A stretch of DNA of 64,000 bases from assembly GCF_001006325.2 (NCBI RefSeq), contig NZ_LBIA02000001.1, forward strand, positions 1,241,501 to 1,305,500, given 5' to 3'. Below are positions 9,600 through 18,455 of this stretch, piece by piece (position 1 is the stretch's first letter; every line of letters begins with the position of its first letter). Below the pieces are notes generated by a model that worked only from the letters and a program-made list of their open reading frames with translations, did not search any database and was not told where the DNA came from. The stretch comes from Afipia massiliensis (GTDB lineage Bacteria; Pseudomonadota; Alphaproteobacteria; Rhizobiales; Xanthobacteraceae). The translations under genes and the position numbers were made by a program.

Positions 9600-10655
9600 T
9601 TACGCGACCGGAGATCCCGATCCGCGAGCCGATCCCGGGGTGGGCTTCGCGGCTTCGTCGAGCCTTTGCAGCGCTGCGGTGACCCGCTTCGCCCGAACAC
9701 CGACGATAAGCTCCCGAAGCGAGAGCAAGATGACAGAAAGCATGAACGGAACGAGATAGTACAGCACCCGGAACAGCAGCATGCCGGCCAGCAGCTCTTC
9801 CCGGTCGAACTGGAACAGGCCGACCAGCATCGCGGCATCGAACACGCCGAGTCCGCCCGGCGAATGGCTGGCAAAGCCGAGCAGCGTCGCCGACACGAAG
9901 ATCACCGCGACGACGACGAAACCGACATGGGGCTCGTCGGGAACGAGGATGTACATCGCCAGCGCGCAGAAGCCGAGATCGACGATGCCGATCACGATCT
10001 GCAGCAACGTCAGCGGTCCGCCGGGAAGAGTGACGGTCCAGCTGCCGCGGCCGACTTCCCGCGGTTTCATCCAGACCCACGCCACATAGGCCGTCAACCC
10101 GATGAGAATGCAGACCGCCGCGGCGCGATTGAGCCAGACCGGCAGCTTGTCGATGGAAGCGGCCGCCTCCGGATGATAGGCGACGCCGAGGCCCAGCACC
10201 GCGGCGTTGCCGAGCCAAAACGTCAATCCGGCGAGAAAGCAGACCTTGGCGACATCGACCGCCGAAAGGCCCCAGGCGGAGTAGACGCGGTAGCGCACCA
10301 CGCCGCCGGTGAAGACGCTGGCGCCGACATTATGGCCGATGGAATAGCTGGTGAAACCGGCGAAGGCGGCAACCCGGTACGGAACATCGTTGCGACCGAT
10401 CGCGCGCAACGCAAACAGGTCATAGAACGTCAGCGTGAAATAGCCGGCGGCGACGCAAAGCCCGGCCAGCGCAACGGTGCGGATTTCGGTTTCGCGCAAT
10501 GCTTCATAGAGGTCATCGACGTCGAGACCCTGAAGCATGTGATAGAGGATGTAGCAGGCGGTCGCGATAATCGCGATGCTGATCGCAACACCAAGCTTGT
10601 GCAGGATTTGCTTCTCGCGCATGTACGCGATGGCCCCGCGAAGTGTCTCCAGCAT
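9600..10655 (-). CDS. YbhN/UPF0104-type membrane protein (flippase-like)
   Basis: A 351-residue protein with about eight membrane helices of the lysylphosphatidylglycerol synthase transmembrane/UPF0104 family. Typical segments are AFAGFTSYSIGHNVGASVFTGG with a conserved Asn-Gly patch, YRVYSAWGLSAVDVAKV, and SHSPGGLGVFDAAMLV. Members have been linked to lipid or lipid-linked molecule flipping; the substrate is unknown here. A GAGG ribosome site lies at good spacing before the ATG. It is upstream of the PhoR-like kinase in the same direction. Confidence 0.85.
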   Translation of the reverse strand: MLETLRGAIAYMREKQILHKLGVAISIAIIATACYILYHMLQGLDVDDLYEALRETEIRTVALAGLCVAAGYFTLTFYDLFALRAIGRNDVPYRVAAFAGFTSYSIGHNVGASVFTGGVVRYRVYSAWGLSAVDVAKVCFLAGLTFWLGNAAVLGLGVAYHPEAAASIDKLPVWLNRAAAVCILIGLTAYVAWVWMKPREVGRGSWTVTLPGGPLTLLQIVIGIVDLGFCALAMYILVPDEPHVGFVVVAVIFVSATLLGFASHSPGGLGVFDAAMLVGLFQFDREELLAGMLLFRVLYYLVPFMLSVILLSLRELIVGVRAKRVTAALQRLDEAAKPTPGSARGSGSPVA

Positions 10656-10811
10656 CCAGACCTCAAAATTCGATCAATCGCACCAGAAAGATGTCCTAGC
10701 AGACCGGCCGTGCAACCGCGAGGCCGGCAACGCGGATTTGAACCCCTTCACGGGTCCGGAATACCATTAACAATACCGTTTCCTTCCGTACCGCAATGCG
10801 TCGCGAAGGTG

Positions 10812-11336
10812 TCAGGCCGATGACGCCGCTTCGGCCTGCTCACGCTGGAAAAACAGCAGGTCCAGTTCGGTGGCCGGCTGCCCGAGCCCTGTCAAAAGCG
10901 CATGAGTCTGACCACGGTGGTGGGTCTGGTGATTGAACCAGTGCGCCAGGGCAGGCGCCAGTTGCTGCACGAACTGTTCGGGGCCGGAGACGCGGCGATA
11001 GGAAATCGTTCCCGCAATCCGCGCATCGTCAAGACCATCGGCATAGGCCACGATCCGGGCGTCCTCCGCCGCACGGGCGGCACGAAGCGCATCGAAGGCC
11101 TCGAACAGGATCGCATCGAGCCGGTCCGGGGCATCGCCTTCGCCGGTAAACCGCTTCATCCATATGCGATCGGTAACCAGCAGATGATTCAGCGTGCCAT
11201 GGACGGACTTGAAGAAGGCGCCGCGATCCGCCCTGTACTGCGTTTCATCGAGACGCGCCGCGGCATCGTACAGCCGGGCGTTCGCCCACGCATTGTAGTG
11301 ACCCAGCATCCGGAAATGTGACGCCAGGCCGTTCAC
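10812..11336 (-). CDS. DinB family protein
   Basis: A 174-residue four-helix-bundle protein of the DinB/YfiT superfamily. Metal-ligand histidines are visible in VHGTLNHLLVTDRIW and NHQTHHRGQTHALLTGLG. DinB-like proteins include thiol-dependent S-transferases and DNA-damage-induced proteins of unknown reaction. The GTG at 11336 starts three bases after the stop of the small membrane protein upstream, indicating an operon. A later ATG at 11309 would cut conserved residues. Confidence 0.88.
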   Translation of the reverse strand: MNGLASHFRMLGHYNAWANARLYDAAARLDETQYRADRGAFFKSVHGTLNHLLVTDRIWMKRFTGEGDAPDRLDAILFEAFDALRAARAAEDARIVAYADGLDDARIAGTISYRRVSGPEQFVQQLAPALAHWFNHQTHHRGQTHALLTGLGQPATELDLLFFQREQAEAASSA

Positions 11337-11339
11337 GCG

Positions 11340-11639
11340 TCAGCCGCCGGCCGGCGTATGACGCGAGACCACGAGGTGGCGCAACCACGAGCCGACGGCA
11401 CAGCCGGCGACGTAGGCCGCCAGCATCACGAGACCGAGGTCCAGCCAGTAGCCGAAGCGGCCCGGCGCCAGATGAAACACCGAGGCCAGAACCAGTCCCG
11501 CGATCAGCACCACGACCTTGCGCAGCGTGACCGTCGTCCAGCCTTGTCCGCGATGCACGACGGCGATCCATCCCATCGCGAGACCGGCTACGCCTGATGC
11601 CAGCAACCAGCCCCAGTTGAATGTCGCAAGGTAGATCAT
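11340..11639 (-). CDS. Small membrane protein of unknown function
   Basis: A 99-residue protein with three predicted membrane helices (about residues 8-25, 40-57 and 67-85). No catalytic motif is visible. The C-terminal tail is Arg/His-containing (LRHLVVSRHTPAGG) and probably cytoplasmic or periplasmic. It is coupled to the DinB gene downstream with a three-base gap. No known function is recognised; the reading frame is supported by its hydrophobic pattern and the tight spacing. Confidence 0.65.
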   Translation of the reverse strand: MIYLATFNWGWLLASGVAGLAMGWIAVVHRGQGWTTVTLRKVVVLIAGLVLASVFHLAPGRFGYWLDLGLVMLAAYVAGCAVGSWLRHLVVSRHTPAGG

Positions 11640-11695
11640 GCGCGCGATCCTTCAGCGCTCACCGAGAAAGGCATGTGCGCCTCCCCACATGCAGC

Positions 11696-11812
11696 GTCGT
11701 CCCGGCGAAGGCCGGGACCCAGACTCCCTGTGGGCCGATGTCATGCGAGGACGGCGCAACTGCTTTCACCGAGAGCCCGGTGGTTATGGGTCCCGGCCTT
11801 CGCCGGGACGAC
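11696..11812. repeat. 26-bp perfect inverted repeat element (CCCGGCGAAGGCCGGG type)
   Basis: The arms at 11696-11721 and 11787-11812 are exact reverse complements of 26 bases separated by 65 bp. Similar elements built on GTCGTCCC...GGGACCCA occur at 15551-15668 and 29124-29253. It lies between the small membrane protein and the OmpA-family gene, and may also terminate transcription. Confidence 0.8.
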
Positions 11813-11846
11813 ATCGAGAGCTTTGCTTTTGAGGCGATGATCATGC

Positions 11847-13241
11847 TCATTTCACCACGAAATCGATGCGCCGGTTCTTGGCCTTGCCTTCGTCGGTATC
11901 ATTGGCGGCGACCGGTTGCGAACTGCCGTAGCCTACCGCTTTCAGCCTGTCCGTCGGCAGACCAGCCTTGATCAGATAGTCCGCCACCGCCTGCGCGCGC
12001 TTCTCGGACAGCGCGACGTTGCCATTGGTGTCGCCGTCGCTGTCGGTATGGCCGGCGACTTCGATGTTCGCGGTCGGACAGCGCAGCGCCGTCTCGATGA
12101 GCTTGTCGAGAAGCCCCATGGAATCCTTGTCGATGGTCGCACGGCCGGAGTCGAACCTGATTTTGGCCTTGCCCAGCAGTTCGAAAAACAGCTGCTGGCA
12201 AACCGTGGGATCGACCGCGCTCGCCACCGGCTTGACGGAGACCTCGGCTTTCGCGGTCCAGCCCTGCGGCAACTCGCCGCCGATGCCGCCGCGGATCTGG
12301 TCCGCCGCGACCGCGTAAAGCGCATCTCCCGACAGCTTCACTTCGCGATCCGAGATCACCAGCGAGCCGGTCGAGACCCGCGACAGCGCGCCGAGCCCGG
12401 CCACCACCGCGTTCTGGAATCCCTGCGGCGCGCCGACGCTGGCCTTGAGATTGTCCACCAGCTTCTCGGAGAAGAACTTGCGGCCGACCGTTGCGACGAT
12501 GGCCGCGTGCACGGCGTTGTCCGGCACGTAACCGGCGAGCGTGACCGTATTCGCCACCGGGTCCTTGTTCGCCTGGAAGACGTAAGGCGGCGCCTTGATC
12601 GCATTCTCCTTCACCGAAAACCCTTCGGGCAGGTTCTTCAGCGCGGCCAGGATCGCTTCGCGGCTGCCGATTTCGCGCGCCATACCGGTCAGGCTGACGC
12701 TGGTGTCGCTGAGCGTGATCTTGCCGTCCTTGAGCTTGCCGACCTGATCGATCAACAGCAGCGCGGCGTTGTCGAACCGCGGCGGCGCGCCCCGCGCCAT
12801 CGTCATTCTGTCCGAAATCTCGGTACCCTTGAGCGACGCGCGGGCCGCCTCCATCAGTTTGGCCTTGATCGCCGGTAACGGCGTGTTGCCACTGAGCGTC
12901 ACGCGCACCACGTCGCGCTCGATCGACCAGGCAAACGGTTTGGCTTCGGGGATCAGGCTGGTGTTGTCGTTGACCAGCCGCACGCCGGTGACGGCCTCGA
13001 CCTGCGACGCCGCGCTGCGCCGGCCCTCCTCCGAAAACGCATCCGCCGACAGTTTGACGTCACGGCCGGACACCGCGATCCGGGTCTTGTCGAGCACCGT
13101 ATCCTTCAGAGCACGGGTCGAGCGCGCGGCAAGGTCCGCCTCGAGAGGCGCGGTACCGGTCCAGATCGCAGCGATCCACAGAAGCACCAGGGGAATCAAC
13201 CCTGGCCACCATTTACGTGCCCAACTCGCTAAGCGGCTCAT
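11847..13241 (-). CDS. OmpA-family protein with BON-like repeats
   Basis: A 464-residue envelope protein. One N-terminal membrane anchor (WWPGLIPLVLLWIAAIWTG, about residues 13-31) precedes a long periplasmic region with repeated BON-like units (VSGRDVKLSADAF, VRVTLSGNTPLP, VTLAGYVPDN, REVKLSGDALYA). The C-terminal OmpA domain binds peptidoglycan: IEVAGHTDSDGDTNGN, LSEKRAQAVADYL, and GYGSSQP ending with NRRIDFVVK. It probably links the inner membrane to peptidoglycan. It is divergent from the polysaccharide deacetylase. Confidence 0.88.
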   Translation of the reverse strand: MSRLASWARKWWPGLIPLVLLWIAAIWTGTAPLEADLAARSTRALKDTVLDKTRIAVSGRDVKLSADAFSEEGRRSAASQVEAVTGVRLVNDNTSLIPEAKPFAWSIERDVVRVTLSGNTPLPAIKAKLMEAARASLKGTEISDRMTMARGAPPRFDNAALLLIDQVGKLKDGKITLSDTSVSLTGMAREIGSREAILAALKNLPEGFSVKENAIKAPPYVFQANKDPVANTVTLAGYVPDNAVHAAIVATVGRKFFSEKLVDNLKASVGAPQGFQNAVVAGLGALSRVSTGSLVISDREVKLSGDALYAVAADQIRGGIGGELPQGWTAKAEVSVKPVASAVDPTVCQQLFFELLGKAKIRFDSGRATIDKDSMGLLDKLIETALRCPTANIEVAGHTDSDGDTNGNVALSEKRAQAVADYLIKAGLPTDRLKAVGYGSSQPVAANDTDEGKAKNRRIDFVVK

Positions 13242-13442
13242 CCCGGACCTTTACCTGACAGAATGCAGACAAAACAAACCCTTGCCGAGGTGTCAAACTG
13301 GAAATGAACGCGGCTGCGGTGTCCCGGGCGCAGGCCGGTTTCCAGCCAATGACGGCCGTTTCAGCCATCCGGATAACCGTTTGTTCAACCGTTTCTGCCA
13401 CATCTCGGAGCCGGATCCTTCGGGATCGCCCGGGCCATCGCC

Positions 13443-14501
13443 ATGAAGCAGCTTCGCAATAACGTCATTCGCGCCGGCCTCGACGCGCTGTACTTCACCG
13501 GCGCGCACCATGTGCTGCGGCCGATCCTGGCGGGCGTCGGCACCATCTTCATGCTGCATCACGTCCGCCCGGCCCGCGACGATATGTTCCAGCCCAACCG
13601 GCATCTCGAAATCACGCCGGACTTTCTGCGCGAGGTGCTGTCGCATGTGCGCGCGCTCGGCGTGGATATCGTTTCCATGGACGAAGCACACCGCCGAATG
13701 AGGGAGCGCGACTTCGCCCGCCGCTTCGCCTGCTTTACGTTCGACGACGGCTATCGCGACAACCGCGACCACGCGCTGCCGGTGATGCGCGACCAGAATG
13801 CACCGTTCACGGTCTACGTCGCCAGCGATTTCGCCGAGGGCAACGGCCGGCTGTGGTGGGTGGCGCTGGAGCGCGCCATCGCCAGGGCCGGCATTGTAGA
13901 AATAACGCGAGACGGCGCAGTGCAGCGGCTTGACGCAGGCGATACCGCCGCCAAGCAGCAGGCGTTCAACCAGATCCACGACTGGCTGCGCACGCTCCCT
14001 GACGATACGCAAGTCCAGCGCGCCGTGAGCGAGCTGTGTGCGCGGCACGGCGTCGACGATACGGCGATCGTACGCGAGTTGTGCATGTCATGGCCCGAAC
14101 TGCGGTCCTTCGCCGCCGACCCGCTGGTGACCATCGGCGCGCATACCGTCAGCCATTGCAACCTGGCGCGGGACAGCGAGGCTGATGCTTTGCGCGAGAT
14201 GCGCATCAGCCGCGAACGGATCGAAAGCCAGTTGCAGAAGCCCGCGCAGCACTTTGCATATCCCTACGGCGACAGGACCGCCGCCGCGGCACGCGAATTC
14301 GCCATGGCGCGCGAACTTGGATTCGCAACCGCCGTGACCACGCGTCCCGGCATGGTGTTCGCCGAGAACGCCGAACATCTCACCGCGCTGCCGCGCATTT
14401 CGCTGAACGGCAACTACCAGAACACGCGTTTCCTGTCGGTGCTGACGTCGGGTGCCGCCACCGCGATGTGGAACGGCTTCCGCCGGGTGGATGCAGCGTA
14501 A
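13443..14501 (+). CDS. Polysaccharide deacetylase family protein
   Basis: A 352-residue carbohydrate esterase 4-type protein. The NodB motif 1 is CFTFDDGYRDNRDHALPVM with the catalytic Asp and metal Asp. Metal-ligand motif 2 is visible in IGAHTVSHCNLA, and HFAYPYGD is the later conserved block. These enzymes remove N-acetyl groups from cell-surface or exopolysaccharide sugars. No signal peptide is obvious, as in many alphaproteobacterial members. A degenerate repeat follows its stop. Confidence 0.88.
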   Translation: MKQLRNNVIRAGLDALYFTGAHHVLRPILAGVGTIFMLHHVRPARDDMFQPNRHLEITPDFLREVLSHVRALGVDIVSMDEAHRRMRERDFARRFACFTFDDGYRDNRDHALPVMRDQNAPFTVYVASDFAEGNGRLWWVALERAIARAGIVEITRDGAVQRLDAGDTAAKQQAFNQIHDWLRTLPDDTQVQRAVSELCARHGVDDTAIVRELCMSWPELRSFAADPLVTIGAHTVSHCNLARDSEADALREMRISRERIESQLQKPAQHFAYPYGDRTAAAAREFAMARELGFATAVTTRPGMVFAENAEHLTALPRISLNGNYQNTRFLSVLTSGAATAMWNGFRRVDAA

Positions 14502-14520
14502 TACGCAGCATCTCGAAATC

Positions 14521-14623
14521 GTCATCTTGAGGTGCGAGCTTTTGCGAGCCTCGAAGGATGGCGGGTCATGAAACGTCATCGCCCTTCGAGGTCTCTGCTT
14601 CGCCACGGCACCTCTGGGTGACG
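14521..14623. repeat. Imperfect inverted intergenic repeat (GTCATCTTGAGGTGCGAG type)
   Basis: The left end GTCATCTTGAGGTGC and the right end GGCACCTCTGGGTGAC pair imperfectly. Internal GCCTCGAAGGATG pairs loosely with CATCGCCCTTCGAGG. The pattern matches dispersed hairpin elements of Bradyrhizobium-type genomes. It carries no gene. Confidence 0.6.
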
Positions 14624-14722
14624 GCGCCTTTTGGACGTTTCAAACAGATTCACATTCCGGCCATTCCTTGACACCGCTCTTGCTGCTGGCGCTATATCGC
14701 CGCCAAAGCAACAGGAGGCATC

Positions 14723-15526
14723 ATGTTCAAGGATCTGTTTTCACTGAAAGGCCGCGTCGCGGTCGTCACCGGCGGTTCGCGCGGCATCGGCAAGATGATT
14801 GCCTCGGGCTTTCTCGCGCAAGGCGCGGCGAAGGTCTACATCACCGCGCGCAAGGCCGGCCCCTGCGAGGAAACCGCCAAGGAACTCACCGCCGCCTATG
14901 ACGGCGAGTGCATCGCGCTGCCGATCGACATGTCCACCGTCGCCGGTTGCGAAAAGCTGGCCGCAGAGTTGATGAAGCGCGAGCCGAAGATCGATATTCT
15001 CGTCAACAACGCAGGCGCGGCCTGGGGCGCGGCCTTCGACGAATTCCCGGAAGCCGGCTGGGACAAGGTGATGAACCTGAATGTGAAGTCGCTGTTCTTC
15101 CTGACCAAGGCGCTGGCCAAGCCACTGCGCGCGGCCGCGACGAAGGACAAGCCCGGCAAGGTCATCAACATCGCGTCGATCGACGGCCTGTCCGTCAATC
15201 CGCTCGAGACCTATTCCTATCAGGCGAGCAAGGCGGCGGTGATCCATCTCACGCGCCGCATGGCGGCGAAGCTGATCCACGACAACATCAATGTCACCGC
15301 GATCTGCCCCGGCGCATTCGAGTCCGACATGAACACGGCGGCGCGCGACCACGGCGACGCGGTCGCGAAGGCGATCCCGTCAAAGCGCATCGGCACGCCG
15401 GAAGACATGGCCGGAATTGCGATTTATCTCGCTTCGCGCGCGGGCGACTATGTCGTCGGCAACTCGATCGCGGTCGACGGCGGCATCGTTTATGCGAATC
15501 TCAGCCTGCCGGTGGCGGGGGAGTAA
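14723..15526 (+). CDS. SDR family NAD(P)-dependent oxidoreductase
   Basis: A 267-residue classical short-chain dehydrogenase. The cofactor motif is VTGGSRGIGK (residues about 15-24), with NNAGAAWG for structural stability and the catalytic SIDG...YSYQASKAA (Ser, Tyr, Lys). The end GNSIAVDGGIVY is typical of the FabG-like branch. An AGGAGG ribosome site sits eight bases before the ATG. It lies beside the box cluster but on the opposite strand, so a role in aromatic degradation is not implied. Confidence 0.9.
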   Translation: MFKDLFSLKGRVAVVTGGSRGIGKMIASGFLAQGAAKVYITARKAGPCEETAKELTAAYDGECIALPIDMSTVAGCEKLAAELMKREPKIDILVNNAGAAWGAAFDEFPEAGWDKVMNLNVKSLFFLTKALAKPLRAAATKDKPGKVINIASIDGLSVNPLETYSYQASKAAVIHLTRRMAAKLIHDNINVTAICPGAFESDMNTAARDHGDAVAKAIPSKRIGTPEDMAGIAIYLASRAGDYVVGNSIAVDGGIVYANLSLPVAGE

Positions 15527-15550
15527 TAGAAACACGCGACTATTACGGTA

Positions 15551-15668
15551 TCGTCCCCGCGAAAGCGGGGACCCACCACCGTTGACGGGTGTCGCGGGAA
15601 ATGTCCGGCGAGACGACCGTCAGCCATGCTAACTTCAAGAGTCTGGGTCCCCGCTTGCGCGGGGACGA
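15551..15668. repeat. Inverted repeat pair (CCCCGCGAAAGCGGGG type)
   Basis: TCGTCCCCGCGAAAGCGGGG with ACCCA at 15551-15575 pairs with its near-complement at 15644-15668. The inner sequence separates convergent genes (SDR and boxA), so the element could terminate both. It is related to the elements at 11696 and 29124. Confidence 0.7.
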
Positions 15669-15696
15669 CGAGTTAGGCATCGTCGCCGCACAGGAT

Positions 15697-16905
15697 TCAA
15701 TACGTCTCGACGTGATAGCGGCCGCTCTCGCGCATCGCAGGCTTCAGCGCAGCCCAGTCGATCGAGGCTGAGCGGCAGGCGTCCGCAAAGGCTTCATCGA
15801 CGCCGCTCTCCATGCCCTTCAGCCCGCAGATATAAACGTGGGTCTTGTCGTCGCGCAGCAGCGTGGCGATCTGCGCCATCTCAGAGCGGATGCGATCCTG
15901 CACATAGACGCGCGGCTGATCCGGCACGCGCGAGTAACAGAAGTATTTGCCGAGCAGTTTTTCAGGCACCTTTTGCAGCGGCCCGAAATACGGCAGTTCC
16001 TCCGGACGACGCGCGCCGAAGAACAGCAGCAGCCGGCCCGCCGCATCGGGCATCGCGCGGCGCCGCCGCTCGGTAAAACCGCGGAATGGCGCCGAGCCCG
16101 TGCCGGTACAGATCATGATGATGTTTGCCGCGGGATCGTCCGGCATCAGGAAGGTCGCGCCGAACGGCCCGGTGATTTCCAGCTTCGCGCCGCGCGGCAG
16201 ATCGCAGAGATAGTTCGAGCAGACGCCCTTGTCTTCGCGCTTCACGGTCAGCGCGAGGTTGTTGGTGTTGGGCTTCTCGCCGCCGCGTGGGCTCGCCACC
16301 GAATAGAGCCGTGCAACATGCGGCTTGCCGTTCGCGTCGGTGCCGGGCGTAACGATGCCGATGCTCTGGCCCTCCAGCACCGGAAATTTCTGGTCGCCCA
16401 AATCCAGAATGATGTGACGCACGTCGGAATCAGCATTGGCGTCGGTCAGGCGGAAGTTTCCGGTGACCGTCGCGGTCGCTGGCTTCGAACGATTGTAGAG
16501 ATTGACCGTCGGCTTGCTGGCGGAATGCGGCGCGACCGGCTTGCCGCCGAGGCCCTTGCGGGCCTCTTCGAGCAACCGTGAGACTTCATCCTCCAGCGCC
16601 TCGACCGTGCCGCCCTCGCCCGATGCCGCCGCAGCGACCTCTTCCTGTTTCGGCAGTTCTTCCCACGAGAACTGTTCTTCGAGCGAATAGGCTTTCGTCA
16701 CCACGCGCCAGTTGTCGATCGACCCCGTGGGACACGGCGAAATGCAGTCCATGCAGTGATTGCATATGCTCGCATCGACGACGTAGTTGTTGCCGTCATG
16801 CGTCACCGCATCGACCGGACATGTCTCTTCGCAAGTGTTGCAGCGAATGCAGATTTCCGGGTCGATGAGATGTTGCTTCAGCAGTTCCTGCGTCGGCGCG
16901 TTCAT
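15697..16905 (-). CDS. boxA: Benzoyl-CoA epoxidase reductase subunit BoxA
   Basis: A 402-residue NADPH-dependent reductase that feeds electrons to BoxB for 2,3-epoxidation of benzoyl-CoA. The N-terminus has two [4Fe-4S] ferredoxin motifs, [12 protein letters not shown] and [12 protein letters not shown] (residues about 18-60). The C-terminal half is a ferredoxin-NADP reductase module: [11 protein letters not shown] for [18 protein letters not shown] for NADPH, and [12 protein letters not shown] near the end. It starts 12 bp after boxB ends, so they form one transcript with boxC. Confidence 0.95.
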   Translation of the reverse strand: MNAPTQELLKQHLIDPEICIRCNTCEETCPVDAVTHDGNNYVVDASICNHCMDCISPCPTGSIDNWRVVTKAYSLEEQFSWEELPKQEEVAAAASGEGGTVEALEDEVSRLLEEARKGLGGKPVAPHSASKPTVNLYNRSKPATATVTGNFRLTDANADSDVRHIILDLGDQKFPVLEGQSIGIVTPGTDANGKPHVARLYSVASPRGGEKPNTNNLALTVKREDKGVCSNYLCDLPRGAKLEITGPFGATFLMPDDPAANIIMICTGTGSAPFRGFTERRRRAMPDAAGRLLLFFGARRPEELPYFGPLQKVPEKLLGKYFCYSRVPDQPRVYVQDRIRSEMAQIATLLRDDKTHVYICGLKGMESGVDEAFADACRSASIDWAALKPAMRESGRYHVETY

Positions 16906-16917
16906 AGGCTTCGTCCG

Positions 16918-18363
16918 TTACGCCGCGATCTTCACGTATTCGAAGTCGCCGGGCTTGTTGTCGATGCCCACCTTGGGCGGAGCGATCCAGTTCGCGAACT
17001 TGCCCGGCTCCGAGACCGGCTCCATCAGCGACGAAATGAAATCACCGTCCGCCGTCGAGGGCAGATAGTCGTTCTTGATCTTGGCCCATTCGGCGTCGCT
17101 GACGATGACGCCTTTCGGCGTGGCATTGACGTCCTTGAATTCGCCGATCTGGCGATGGAACGCGGTGTGCGGCAGTTCGAGCCGGAAGTTGACGCCGGTC
17201 TTCTCGATGACCTTGTTCCAGCGCTCGACGCCCTTTTCGCAGTCCAGCGTGTAATCGTCGCGCAGCCGCATGTTGAGCGCGGTCAGCGCCGGCTCGTCCA
17301 CCAGCGTGATCTTGCCGTCGACCAGCTTGAGCACCTTGTAGATGTCGTTGGTCAGGCGATGATCGTCGTCGATCTTGGTTTCCTGGAAGCGGCCCTTGAG
17401 GCCCGAATTGTAGAAATTCGCGGCGTTGGTCGACACTTCCGAGCCGAACAGATCCAGCGACAGCGAGTAATGCAGATTCATCTTCTTCTGCATGGTCGGC
17501 AGATCGATGACGCCAAGCGCACGAACCTTCTCGATCTCGTTGGGGTCTTCGATGCCTGCGGCCTTCATGGCGTCGCAGGTGCGCTGAAGAACCCGACTCA
17601 CTCCGGTCTCGCCGACGAACATGTGATGGGCTTCTTCGGTCAACATGAAGCGGCAGGTGCGTGACAGCGGATCGAAGCCAGACTGTGCCAGGCTCTCAAG
17701 CTGCATCTTGCCGTCGCGATCGGTGAAGAAGGTGAACATGAAGAACGACAGCCAGTCGGGCGTTGCTTCATTGAACGCGCCGAGCATACGCGGCGCATCC
17801 TCGTCGCCCGAGCGCCGGCGCAGCAAATCGTCGGCTTCCTCGCGACCGTCGCGGCCGAAATACTTTTGCAGCAGGTAGACCATCGCCCAGAGATGACGGC
17901 CTTCCTCGACGTTGACCTGAAACAGGTTGCGCATGTCGTAGAGCGACGGCGCGGTCTTGCCGAGATGGCGCTGCTGCTCGACGGAGGCCGGTTCGGTGTC
18001 GCCCTGAATGACGACGAGACGGCGGAGCATCGCGCGATATTCGCCCGGCACTTCCTGCCATGCCTTCTCGCCCTTGTGCTGGCCGAAGTTCACCTGACGT
18101 TGCTCGTCCTGCGGCGCGAGCAATACGCCCCAGCGATATTCCGGCATGCGCACGTAATCGAATTTGGCCCAGCCCTTCGGATCGACGCTGATGGCGGTGC
18201 GCAGATAGACCAGCGATTCCTGGAAACCTTCCGGCCCCATGTCGTTCCACCAGTCGAGATAACCCGGATGCCAGCCTTCCAGCGCTTTCAGCACCTGACG
18301 GTCTTCGGCGAGATTGACGTTGTTCGGGATCTTGGTGGTGTAGTCGACGTTCATGATGTTCAT
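16918..18363 (-). CDS. boxB: Benzoyl-CoA 2,3-epoxidase diiron subunit BoxB
   Basis: A 481-residue class I diiron monooxygenase that epoxidises benzoyl-CoA. Carboxylate-bridge ligand motifs of the ExxH type appear in NVEEGRHLWAMVYLLQKYF and LTEEAHHMFVGETG. The N-terminus KIPNNVNLAEDRQVL is characteristic of BoxB. The ATG at 18363 has an AAGGGAGAG ribosome site at good spacing; an alternative ATG three codons later is possible. It lies between boxC and boxA, separated from boxC by a long hairpin repeat. Confidence 0.96.
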   Translation of the reverse strand: MNIMNVDYTTKIPNNVNLAEDRQVLKALEGWHPGYLDWWNDMGPEGFQESLVYLRTAISVDPKGWAKFDYVRMPEYRWGVLLAPQDEQRQVNFGQHKGEKAWQEVPGEYRAMLRRLVVIQGDTEPASVEQQRHLGKTAPSLYDMRNLFQVNVEEGRHLWAMVYLLQKYFGRDGREEADDLLRRRSGDEDAPRMLGAFNEATPDWLSFFMFTFFTDRDGKMQLESLAQSGFDPLSRTCRFMLTEEAHHMFVGETGVSRVLQRTCDAMKAAGIEDPNEIEKVRALGVIDLPTMQKKMNLHYSLSLDLFGSEVSTNAANFYNSGLKGRFQETKIDDDHRLTNDIYKVLKLVDGKITLVDEPALTALNMRLRDDYTLDCEKGVERWNKVIEKTGVNFRLELPHTAFHRQIGEFKDVNATPKGVIVSDAEWAKIKNDYLPSTADGDFISSLMEPVSEPGKFANWIAPPKVGIDNKPGDFEYVKIAA

Positions 18364-18381
18364 TGTGCTCTCCCTTTAGGA

Positions 18382-18454
18382 GAGGCGAATAGCGAATGGT
18401 GAATGGCGAATAGTTTCTCTTTCTATTCGCTACTCCCTATTCGCTATTCGCCTC
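18382..18454. repeat. Long hairpin of ATTCGC units between boxC and boxB
   Basis: Two 32-base arms (18382-18413, 18423-18454) pair over 16 and 8 perfect base pairs with an 8-bp mismatched centre, leaving a 9-base loop. The arms are built from repeated GGCGAATAGCGAAT units. It sits inside the box operon, between the boxC stop and the boxB ribosome site. It could affect mRNA stability or the boxC:boxBA ratio, as REP-like elements do. Confidence 0.75.
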
Positions 18455-18455
18455 C

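Noticed and set aside
9666-10823. A 385-codon frame opposite the YbhN-like gene
   Set aside because: Composition is dominated by Arg, Gln, Asp and Glu, with no conserved motif; the minus-strand membrane protein is clearly the real gene.
11916-12878. A 320-codon frame opposite the OmpA-family gene
   Set aside because: Shadow of a gene with a confirmed OmpA C-terminal domain; no start signal or homology.
18382-18454. Possible CRISPR-like array from repeated ATTCGC units
   Set aside because: The units are short, without unique spacers of constant length, and form one hairpin; no cas genes occur.
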